DNA of 7,489 bases, taken from Frankia sp. (lineage in GTDB: Bacteria > Actinomycetota > Actinomycetes > Frankiales > Frankiaceae). The notes beneath the pieces are model-generated. The model was not told where the DNA came from. It saw only the letters and a program-made list of their open reading frames with translations, and did no database searches. Shown here piece after piece: positions 1 to 5,863 of this stretch. The stretch covers positions 1-7,489 of the forward strand of contig JADGHD010000236.1 in the NCBI GenBank assembly GCA_019689615.1, written 5' to 3'. The number at the start of each line of letters is the position of its first letter. Positions within the stretch are counted from its first letter, which is position 1. The translations under genes were made by a program, and so were the position numbers.

Positions 1-40
1 ACCTGAGGGCGGGATGTCCTGTCGCGCGGCTGGGCCCGCC

Positions 41-91
41 GGACGGACGGGCTGGCCGGAAAGACGGGCTGGCCGGACGGACGGGCTGGCC
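41..91. repeat. 17-bp tandem repeat, three copies
   Basis: Three head-to-tail 17-base units fill 41-57, 58-74 and 75-91. The first and third are identical (GGACGGACGGGCTGGCC). The middle one differs at two adjacent bases (AA in place of CG). The array starts 18 bases beyond the stop codon of the minus-strand aquaporin gene, so it lies in its 3' untranslated or intergenic region. Each unit contains a GGCTGGCC core, so the transcript could form alternative short stems, but there is no clear terminator hairpin with a T run. It is probably a polymorphic minisatellite; no function can be assigned. Confidence 0.85.
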
Positions 92-109
92 GGCTGCGGC
101 TGAACGGGG

Positions 110-952
110 TCAGGACAGGTGCTGGACGGGACCGTTGTTGGTCGAGACGTCCGGTGACGCCGGGATGCCCCGGCTGCTGAGGCTCTGGTCGTGGGGGGTC
201 ACGACCTGGACGGCCCCGGCGCGGCCGGTGGGGGTCGGCGGGTAGAGCAGGCGGACCACGCCGTAGCCGAGCGCGCCGCCGACCGCCTGGGCGGCGGCAA
301 ACGCGGGCACCGAGGCCGGGGCGATCCCGGTGAAGGTGTCGGAGAGCATCCGCCCCACGCTGATCGCGGGGTTGGCGAAGCTGGTGGAGCTGGTGAACCA
401 GTAGGCGGCGCCGATGTAGGCGCCGACGGCGGCGGGCGCGCGCTCGGCCCGGCCGGTGCGGACCAGCGCGAAGATCAGCAGGACCAGACCGGCGGTGGCG
501 ACGACCTCGGCGAGCAGGTGCGCCGCCGAGGCCCGATGCCGGATGGAGATCGACACGGCGGCCTGGTCGAACATCAGGTTGGCCAGCACCGCCCCCGCGA
601 CGCAGCCGGCGACCTGGGCCGGCAGGTAGCAGGCCGCGTCCCGGCGGGACAGGCCGCCGAAGGCCGCGTCGGCCAGGGAGACGACCGGGTTGAGGTGGCC
701 ACCGGAGACCGGCCCGACCATCAGGATGATCGCGAACAGGCCGGCGGCGGTCGCGGCGGCGTTCGCCAGCAGTTGCAGGCCGGTCTGGCCGGGGCTGAGC
801 CGCTCGGCGGCGATGCCGGAGCCGACGACGAGGGCGGCGAGCAGCAGGCTGCCGACCGCTTCGGCGACCAGCCGCCGACCCAGCGGCGGCCGGTCGTCCG
901 CGTCACCCGGAGCACCAGGGCCGCCCGGGGTGGTCGGGGTGGTCGGGGGCAC
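110..952 (-). CDS. AqpS-like MIP family channel (aquaglyceroporin), probable arsenite channel
   Basis: A 280-residue major intrinsic protein. The membrane core starts near residue 25 and shows the usual hydrophobic segments (about 28-50, 62-80, 107-127, 146-165, 172-190, 216-237). The first pore box is N88-P89-V90 within SGGHLNPVVSL, so the usual Ala is Val. The second is N194-P195-A196 within FANPAISVGR. The residue after the second box is Ile197, where classical aquaporins have the selectivity-filter Arg. As I recall the family, this pairing (NPV, then FANPA followed by an aliphatic residue) is seen in channels of arsenic operons such as rhizobial AqpS, which pass arsenite down its gradient. 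The GTG start lies 2 bases past the arsI stop, with no clear ribosome site of its own, so translational coupling is likely. The first 24 residues are a Pro/Thr/Gly-rich cytoplasmic tail and the last 40 a polar tail. Family certain; substrate inferred from context. Confidence 0.9.
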   Translation of the reverse strand: MPPTTPTTPGGPGAPGDADDRPPLGRRLVAEAVGSLLLAALVVGSGIAAERLSPGQTGLQLLANAAATAAGLFAIILMVGPVSGGHLNPVVSLADAAFGGLSRRDAACYLPAQVAGCVAGAVLANLMFDQAAVSISIRHRASAAHLLAEVVATAGLVLLIFALVRTGRAERAPAAVGAYIGAAYWFTSSTSFANPAISVGRMLSDTFTGIAPASVPAFAAAQAVGGALGYGVVRLLYPPTPTGRAGAVQVVTPHDQSLSSRGIPASPDVSTNNGPVQHLS

Positions 953-954
953 CG

Positions 955-1479
955 TCAGCGGCTACCGGGTGCGGCCGGTTCGATCGTGAGCACCTCGGCG
1001 CCGGCGGCGGGGGCGCAGTCTGTGGCCGGCCCGCAGGCGCACGCCGACCCCGGACCGCTGCCCGGCTCCACGGTGCGCGGGATGGGCGCGGCGCCGTCGG
1101 GCACATCCGCGAGCACCGTGTAGATCTCCCAGGGGGCGCCGTCGGGGTCGTCGACCCACACCTTGTCCTGCACCGCGTAGCAGCAGGTGGTGTTCTCCTC
1201 CATCGCGGTGTCCAGCCCGGCGCCGGCCAGCCGGCCGGCGGCGGCGGTGACCTCCTTGGTCGTCTCCACCTCGACGCCGAGGTGGTTGAGCGCGCCCGCG
1301 ACGCCGGCTCCACGGGCCTGGGGATTCTCGATCAGCACCAGCTTCAGCGGCGGGGTGTCGACCGCGAAGTTCGCGTACCCCGGCCGGCGCTTGGCCGGCG
1401 CCACTCCGAACAGCTTCTCGTAGAAGGTCACCGCCGCGTCCACGTCGGTCACGTTCAGTGCCAGCTGGACCCGCGCCAT
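955..1479 (-). CDS. arsI: ArsI/CadI family VOC metalloenzyme (C-As lyase)
   Basis: A protein of 174 residues from ATG 1479. A GTG one codon upstream (1482) is also possible and would give 175. ATG is preferred because the family typically begins M-(S/A)-RVQLALNV. The vicinal oxygen chelate fold covers about residues 1-125. Family knowledge: ArsI enzymes use Fe(II) held by Gln/His, His and Glu, plus a Cys-Cys pair that binds trivalent organoarsenicals, and cleave the C-As bond of methylarsenite or trivalent aromatic arsenicals to give arsenite. Matching residues here (ATG numbering) are Q5, H66, E118 and C99-C100 in the signature NTTCCYA. The tail after about 130 is Gly/Pro-rich with three more cysteines (CACGPATDC). 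A strong GGAGG site precedes the start. It is the first gene of a two-gene unit with the channel and is divergent from arsR. The mycobacterial homologue is called CadI, so a cadmium-induced role is the alternative reading. Confidence 0.92.
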   Translation of the reverse strand: MARVQLALNVTDVDAAVTFYEKLFGVAPAKRRPGYANFAVDTPPLKLVLIENPQARGAGVAGALNHLGVEVETTKEVTAAAGRLAGAGLDTAMEENTTCCYAVQDKVWVDDPDGAPWEIYTVLADVPDGAAPIPRTVEPGSGPGSACACGPATDCAPAAGAEVLTIEPAAPGSR

Positions 1480-1485
1480 CACGGA

Positions 1486-1493
1486 CCACCTCC
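1486..1493 (-). promoter_or_regulatory. arsI ribosome binding site
   Basis: Read on the minus strand this is GGAGGTGG. It leaves 9 bases between GGAGG and ATG 1479, or 6 to the GTG at 1482. It is the strongest Shine-Dalgarno match in the window, supporting efficient translation of arsI. It does not by itself decide between the two adjacent starts. Confidence 0.75.
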
Positions 1494-1496
1494 ATC

Positions 1497-1514
1497 CATC
1501 GATGCCCGTCTATG
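1497..1514. promoter_or_regulatory. Putative ArsR operator, arsI-proximal
   Basis: An imperfect dyad: CATCGAT, 4 bases (GCCC), GTCTATG, with 5 of 7 arm positions paired. It lies 17 bases upstream of the arsI ATG, immediately before its ribosome site, where a bound repressor would block arsI-channel transcription. It shares 12 of 18 bases, in the same register, with the second dyad at 1545-1562. Assignment to ArsR is inferred from position and symmetry. Confidence 0.55.
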
Positions 1515-1551
1515 TCTTGCGGGCGAGGCAACCGTCCCACCAGACATAGAC
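1508..1551. repeat. Perfect 10-bp inverted repeat in the divergent ars promoter
   Basis: GTCTATGTCT (1508-1517) and its exact reverse complement AGACATAGAC (1542-1551) are separated by 24 bases. The arms are the better half-sites of the two operator-like dyads, so the long repeat is best read as two oppositely oriented recognition half-sites, not a hairpin. The intergenic region (1480-1570) must hold both divergent promoters. No -10/-35 pair in either direction is close enough to consensus to mark. Confidence 0.8.
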
Positions 1552-1562
1552 AGCCGTCAATA
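1545..1562. promoter_or_regulatory. Putative ArsR operator, arsR-proximal
   Basis: An imperfect dyad: CATAGAC, 4 bases (AGCC), GTCAATA, with 5 of 7 arm positions paired. It ends 8 bases before the arsR ATG. Its centre is 48 bp from that of the dyad at 1497-1514, so each divergent gene has its own site. Such an arrangement suggests autoregulation of arsR together with control of arsI and the channel. ArsR binding is inferred. Confidence 0.55.
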
Positions 1563-1570
1563 GGTAGGGG

Positions 1571-2002
1571 ATGCTTGGCTCCATGGCGAGCACAGCTGAT
1601 CTCCTGCCGCTGACCGCCGTCGGCGACACCGCGCACGCGGATCCGGACGGGCCGGCCGGTGTCACCGGCGCGCTCGGCGGCTGCTGCACCCCGCTGGCCC
1701 GCCAGCCCCTGTCGGCGGCCGACGCGGAACGCCTCGCCGCTGTCCTCAAGGCGATCGCCGTGCCGGCACGGCTGCGCCTGCTGTCGATGATCTACGCCCG
1801 CGAGGGCGGCGAGGCCTGCGTGTGCGAGCTGACCGAACCGCTCGGCCTGACCCAGCCCACCGTCAGCCACCACCTGAAGGTCCTCGTCGACGCCGGGCTG
1901 GTCAGCCGCGACAAGCGCGGTGTGTGGGCCTACTACCGCGCCGTCCCCAGCGCGCTCGCCACGCTCGGCGCGATCTTCACGCCGCCGGCGGACGGGAGCT
2001 GA
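1571..2002 (+). CDS. arsR: ArsR/SmtB family arsenic-responsive repressor
   Basis: A 143-residue winged-helix repressor that in this family leaves its operator when it binds As(III). The helix-turn-helix spans about 84-107, with recognition helix LTQPTVSHHLKVL, and the wing is near 111-123 (SRDKRGVWAYYRA). Cysteines: C38-C39 in GGCCTPL and C83/C85 in EACVCEL. Established comparison: Corynebacterium ArsR senses As(III) with an N-terminal Cys pair plus one downstream Cys, whereas E. coli ArsR uses a CVC-x2-C site in the DNA-binding helix. This protein carries the corynebacterial-type pair and also a CVC motif. ATG 1571 follows AGGTAGGGG; a second in-frame ATG at 1583 would remove four residues and cannot be excluded. 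Divergent from arsI and the channel, with two operator-like dyads between them, so autoregulation and joint control are likely. Family certain; effector inferred from the cysteines and neighbours. Confidence 0.93.
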   Translation: MLGSMASTADLLPLTAVGDTAHADPDGPAGVTGALGGCCTPLARQPLSAADAERLAAVLKAIAVPARLRLLSMIYAREGGEACVCELTEPLGLTQPTVSHHLKVLVDAGLVSRDKRGVWAYYRAVPSALATLGAIFTPPADGS

Positions 2003-2008
2003 GCGCCG

Positions 2009-2083
2009 CTCGGACGACCACCGCTGCGACGACCTCCGCTGCGACGACCGCGGCTTGGACGACCGCCGCGGCAACGGCCACCG
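2009..2083. repeat. 15-bp tandem repeat, four copies plus a degenerate fifth
   Basis: Units at 2009-2023, 2024-2038, 2039-2053 and 2054-2068 share the pattern CTnnGACGACCnCCG; copy three ends CGG. The 2069-2083 unit is a weaker match (CGGCAACGGCCACCG). The invariant core is GACGACC. The array starts 6 bases after the arsR stop codon. The 15-base period keeps a reading frame open, giving Arg/Pro- or Ala/Thr-rich repeats if translated, but the arsR stop intervenes. Confidence 0.8.
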
Positions 2084-2087
2084 CTGC

Positions 2088-2102
2088 CGACCACGGTGGT
2101 CG
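2088..2102. terminator. Small perfect hairpin, possible bidirectional terminator
   Basis: CGACCAC, one base, GTGGTCG: perfectly complementary 7-base arms, folding as a 6-bp stem with a CGG loop. It sits between convergent genes, where a bidirectional terminator would be expected. It is short and has no T tract, so the role is tentative; a dyadic protein site is the alternative. Confidence 0.3.
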
Positions 2103-2234
2103 ACGGCGGCGTCTCCCTCGGGCTCGGCTTCCACGGCACCGCCCGGGACACCGGGACAGCCACCACCGTCCACAAGGGCACCACCCGCTACCTGGAGGAC
2201 GTCCGGGGCGAGCCGGCCCGGCGCGGTATCGACG

Positions 2235-5200
2235 TCACAGCAGCGCGCGGGCGTCCCGGACGACGCCCTCCATGCCACGGCGGGCCGCGTGCTCGGCGAT
2301 GCCGTGCAGCTCGGCCGGGTCGACCGGCTCACCGGCCTGCACGGCAAGCTGGGCGGCCAGCAGACGGCAGCGCAGCAGGGCACCGACGCCGTGGGAGCGG
2401 GCGGCCACCTCCGTCGCGGTCCGCAGGTACGCCCGCGCACCCTGAAGATCACCAGCCAGGGCGGCAAGCCGGGCGAGACCAAGCGCCACCGGCCCAACCA
2501 TCCCGCACTGGCCGACATTGGCGACGCAGTGCGCAACCGGAGCCAGCCTGGCGGCAAGCGCGTCGACATGCTCGCGCAGGCCACGGTCGGCGACAGCATG
2601 CGCCAGCATCGTCAGCCGGCCGTGCGTGGTCCAGGTGACCGGCTCGGGCCGGGCGAGCTCGGCCGCGATCAGCTCGTCGGCCTCCGGCGCGCCCCGGGCG
2701 ACGGCGATGAGCGCCGCAGCCCACGGCACGAACGGGCTCATCGGCAGCAGCTCATCCGGTCGGTCCAGCCGGCCCTGCTCCCAGCGCAGGGTCAGCAGCG
2801 CCACGTGGTAGACGCCGCTCTGGTACAGCTCGGTCTCCCGGTGCAGCTGGAAGGCGTGGCGGAAGATGGCCTCCGCGGCGGTCAGGTCGTCGTCCCGCCA
2901 CAGCGCCAGCGAGCCCTGCGCCCACCGGAACTGCACCCGGCTCGCCGGCAGCCGCAGCAGGTCGCTGCCGAACGCGCCGAGGCGGGCGTGCTCGACGGCC
3001 TCGGGGTCGCCCAGCGCCGTCTTCGCGAGGTAGAGCAGACCATGGACGATCACCTCGTCGATCCGGGCGCTGGTGTGCGGCACCGCGGCGAGCCGGGTGA
3101 GCAGCTCGACGGTCTCGGCGGCCCGTTCGGCGATCCCGGAGAACGCCAGCGCCCGGCCGAGCAGGGCGTCGGCAAGCGCCTCGTCATCGCCGAGCCGTTC
3201 GGCCAGCTCGATCGCCCGGCGGCTGAGCAGGTCGGGCACCGAGGCGTCCGGGTCGTAGCAGCTGCCGACGGCGAGCGCCGACAGCACGCGGACATGCGCG
3301 ACCGGGTCGGCGGCGACGAGCGGCTCCAGGCCGGCGAGGCGGGCCAGCAGGGGCGCCGGGTCGTCGCCGTAGACGGCCCACGGCCAGGAGCCGGTCGTCC
3401 GCAGCAGGGCGGCGGCGAGCCGGCCGGCCGAGTCCAGCCGGCCGCGGCGCAGCGCGTCGAGCAGGCCGGCGTCGACCACGTCGAGCAGGGTCTGCCCCCG
3501 CCCGGCCCGGGCGAGCGCGGTGACCCGCGCGACGACCAGCTCGTCCCGGTCGACGTGAAGGTCAAGACCGGGATCGCCGGGGTTCTGGTCGAGCACGTCG
3601 AGCGCCTGCCCCCACCAGTGCGCCGCCGTCTCGGACTGCCACTGGCGCTCCGCGTCGAGCGCGGCGGCACGGCAGGCGTCGAACACGTCGGCGGCGTCGG
3701 CGAGCGGCGCGGCTGCGACGAGGTGGGCGGCCCGCCGGGCGGGCGTCTCACCGCCCGCCGCCGCTCCCAGCGCCTCGGCGACCCGCAGGTGCAGCCGCTG
3801 GCGGCGCAGGCTGGATGTCCCGGCCAGGACCTCGTCGCGCAGCAGCGCGTGCGCGAACACGTAGCGTCCGGTGCCGGCGGCCTGGACGATCAGATGCTCG
3901 TCCGCTGCCTCGTCCAGCAGGTCGGCGAGCTCGTCCCGATCCAGTCGGGTGACCCTGCCGAGCAGGTCGATGTCCAGGGTGTCGCCGATGACGGCCGCCG
4001 CCCGCAGCACCTGGAGCACCACCGGGTCCAGCCCGGCCAGCCGCTGCCCGAGCACCGAGCGCACGGCGACGGGAATCCGGCCGCCGGCGCGCTCCCGCGC
4101 CGGAAGCCGGGCGTACTCGCAGACGAAGAAGGGGTTCCCGCCGGTGCGGACGGCGAGCTCGGCGGCCTCGGCGGCGTCGATCGCCTGCCCGCTGATCCGG
4201 CTGACCAGCTCCGACACCTCGTCCTCGGTGAGCGGCGGGACGGTCAGATGGCGGGATCCTGGCCGGCGGGCCGCGGCGGCGAGCAGCCGGTCGAGCTCGG
4301 GCCGCCCGGACCCGTCCCTGGCGGTCGCGACGACGGCGAGGCCGGGAAGCGTCCCCGCGTCGGCCAGATGGGTGAGGAGCCGCAGCGACGCGCCGTCCGC
4401 CCAGTGCACGTCCTCGGCCACCAGCAGCAGGGGACGGGTCCGCGCCGCGGCGGACAGCATCGCGAGCACCCGGTCGTAGACGACGAACCGCGCCGCGTCG
4501 GCGTCTACGCCGCTCGGCGGGGTCAGCACGTCGTCCGGGTCGGCGCCCAGGTCCCGCAGCAGCTGGCGCACCGGCCACCACGGCGGAACCGCGTCGTCAG
4601 GGCATCCGATGCGGGAGACGGCCCCGCCGTCCCGCTGCCAGCTCGCCGCGGCCTCCTCGGCGAGCCGGCTCTTGCCGATCCCCGCCGGGCCGGACAGCAC
4701 GACCCACCGGCTCGACCCCGCCATCGCCTCGGCCAGCACCGACTCCAGCGCGGCGATCTCCCGGCCCCGCCCGACCAGGTCCCCGCGCGCCGACGCCGCC
4801 CGTGACGCCGGCCTCGAAGTCCGCCCCGCAGTCGACCCCGACCCCGCGGTCGGCGCGTCCAGCACCGGTGCGTCCCTGGACACAGCGGCGGATGCCGCGG
4901 GCGAGGTTGCGGGGGAGGTCACCGTACCCGTGACAGCGGTCACGCCGGCCGTGGCTCGGGCGGCGGGCCAGGATTCCAGCTCGGGGTCCTGGCGCAGGAT
5001 CGCGCCCTGCAGGTCCCGGAGCGCCGGACCGACGTCGAGTCCCAGCTCCTCGCCCATCCGGTGGGTCTGCGCGCGGAACACCTCCAGCGCCTCGGCGGCG
5101 CGTCCCGCCCGGTACAGCGCGACCATGTGCAGCCAGCAGGCCCGTTCCGCCAGCGGGGCGTCGAGCAGCAACTGGCGGGAGCGCAGCACAGCCGCGGTGA

Positions 5201-5738
5201 CCCGGCCGGCGCCGAGCAGGCCGACGACCGCGTTCTGTGCGCACTGCGCCCACGCTTCGTCCAGTGCGCTCGCCGCCGCCCGCACCCAGGGCTCGTCGGC
5301 GAACTCGGCCAGCAGCGGTCCCCGGCGCAGGGCCTCCGCCCGCTCGGCGGCCAGGACGGCGGCCGGCCAGTCCCCGGCGTCCACGGCGGCCTGCGCCCGG
5401 TCGCACTCCCCCTCGAACAGCCGCAGGTCGATGTCGGACGGCGGGACGTCGGCGACATAGCCGGGGGTGCGGCGCACGATCGGCGAGGTGGCCCGCTCGT
5501 CGTCGCGCAGCAGCCGGCGGAGGTTGGAGATATGGGCGTGCAGGCTGGACAGCATGCTCGGCGGGTGCTCGTCGCCCCAGACCGCGTCGGCGAGGCGGTC
5601 GATCGAGACCACCCGGCCGGCGTCGAGCAGCAGCGCCGCGAGCACCGCGCGCTGCTTGGGCCCGCCCAGCTGGACCGGTCGCCCGTCCCGGATGACCTCG
5701 ACCGGCCCGAACAGGCGGTAGAACGGCACGCCCCTCAT
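2235..5738 (-). CDS. Large AfsR/SARP-like regulator: winged helix, BTAD, AAA ATPase, helical repeats
   Basis: A 1,167-residue protein from ATG 5738. The OmpR-type DNA-binding domain covers about 1-97 (YRLFGPVEV, then LGGPKQRAVLAALLL and SLHAHISNLRRLL). The BTAD domain covers about 104-250 and ends with the typical ELGLDVGPALRDLQ. An Ala/Ser/Thr/Pro linker (about 255-318) leads to an AAA-type ATPase from LVGRGREIAALE. Walker A is GPAGIGKS (350-357), Walker B LLLVAEDVHWAD (437-448), and a conserved TGGNPFF lies at 532-538. The last 500 residues are Ala/Leu-rich helices of TPR type; there is no C-terminal LuxR helix-turn-helix. SARP-family proteins bind direct repeats at target promoters and recruit RNA polymerase; the large forms activate specialised metabolism, with the ATPase and repeats sensing a signal or partner. 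No good ribosome site is visible: GTG 5729 or ATG 5783 are alternative starts. The frame stays open far upstream, but that part is a shadow of the oxidoreductase gene. Target unknown. Confidence 0.92.
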   Translation of the reverse strand: MRGVPFYRLFGPVEVIRDGRPVQLGGPKQRAVLAALLLDAGRVVSIDRLADAVWGDEHPPSMLSSLHAHISNLRRLLRDDERATSPIVRRTPGYVADVPPSDIDLRLFEGECDRAQAAVDAGDWPAAVLAAERAEALRRGPLLAEFADEPWVRAAASALDEAWAQCAQNAVVGLLGAGRVTAAVLRSRQLLLDAPLAERACWLHMVALYRAGRAAEALEVFRAQTHRMGEELGLDVGPALRDLQGAILRQDPELESWPAARATAGVTAVTGTVTSPATSPAASAAVSRDAPVLDAPTAGSGSTAGRTSRPASRAASARGDLVGRGREIAALESVLAEAMAGSSRWVVLSGPAGIGKSRLAEEAAASWQRDGGAVSRIGCPDDAVPPWWPVRQLLRDLGADPDDVLTPPSGVDADAARFVVYDRVLAMLSAAARTRPLLLVAEDVHWADGASLRLLTHLADAGTLPGLAVVATARDGSGRPELDRLLAAAARRPGSRHLTVPPLTEDEVSELVSRISGQAIDAAEAAELAVRTGGNPFFVCEYARLPARERAGGRIPVAVRSVLGQRLAGLDPVVLQVLRAAAVIGDTLDIDLLGRVTRLDRDELADLLDEAADEHLIVQAAGTGRYVFAHALLRDEVLAGTSSLRRQRLHLRVAEALGAAAGGETPARRAAHLVAAAPLADAADVFDACRAAALDAERQWQSETAAHWWGQALDVLDQNPGDPGLDLHVDRDELVVARVTALARAGRGQTLLDVVDAGLLDALRRGRLDSAGRLAAALLRTTGSWPWAVYGDDPAPLLARLAGLEPLVAADPVAHVRVLSALAVGSCYDPDASVPDLLSRRAIELAERLGDDEALADALLGRALAFSGIAERAAETVELLTRLAAVPHTSARIDEVIVHGLLYLAKTALGDPEAVEHARLGAFGSDLLRLPASRVQFRWAQGSLALWRDDDLTAAEAIFRHAFQLHRETELYQSGVYHVALLTLRWEQGRLDRPDELLPMSPFVPWAAALIAVARGAPEADELIAAELARPEPVTWTTHGRLTMLAHAVADRGLREHVDALAARLAPVAHCVANVGQCGMVGPVALGLARLAALAGDLQGARAYLRTATEVAARSHGVGALLRCRLLAAQLAVQAGEPVDPAELHGIAEHAARRGMEGVVRDARALL

Positions 5739-5863
5739 GATGCCGGACGGCCCGCCACGGCCCGGCCCCCGCGGCGGTGCCATACCCGCGGTCGGGCCCG
5801 CGGCCGATCCGGCAGGCAAACCGGCGGCCGGACCAGCGGCTGGACCAGCATCCCGGATGCGAG
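5739..5863. other. Gap between oxidoreductase and regulator, with short repeats
   Basis: A 125-base gap between two same-strand genes. It holds a direct repeat of GGACCAGC at 5830-5837 and 5842-5849 (12-base period). It also holds two CCGCGG copies (5786-5791 and 5798-5803) that could form a 6-bp stem with a 6-base loop. No promoter motif is convincing. The regulator frame is open throughout (an AAGP-rich stretch), so a longer N-terminus from ATG 5783 is formally possible. Confidence 0.5.

Larger units (their letters stand above)
2003..2234. other. Convergent intergenic segment, no credible gene
   Basis: The gap between the stop of arsR (plus) and the stop of the SARP-type regulator (minus). 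It contains a 15-bp tandem array (2009-2083), a small perfect hairpin (2088-2102), and then about 135 bases whose plus-frame codons (2099 to 2236) are almost all G/C in third position. That frame has no plausible start context, no recognisable domain, and runs on antisense into the regulator, so it is not called. No T-rich intrinsic terminator is visible for either gene. Confidence 0.6.

Noticed and set aside
15..117. TGTCCTG (15-21) and CAGGACA (111-117) as a terminator stem around the 17-bp array
   Set aside because: Only 7 bp with an 89-base loop; too weak and easily due to chance.
191..1123. 310-residue plus-strand open frame
   Set aside because: Antisense to the aquaporin and arsI genes; Gly/Ala/Arg-rich with no family resemblance.
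1502..1549. Tiny 15-codon plus-strand frame (MPVYVLRARQPSHQT) within the ars promoter, possible leader peptide
   Set aside because: No ribosome binding site, and its codons coincide with both arms of the operator-like inverted repeat, which explains the sequence better.
962..2599. 545-residue minus-strand open frame across arsI, arsR and the intergenic region
   Set aside because: It overlaps three better-supported genes in another frame or strand, is rich in Arg/Gly/Ala without domains, and is an expected artefact of very high GC content.
1920..4805. 961-residue plus-strand open frame
   Set aside because: Antisense to the regulator for most of its length, overlaps arsR, low-complexity Arg/Gly/Gln composition and no recognisable domain.
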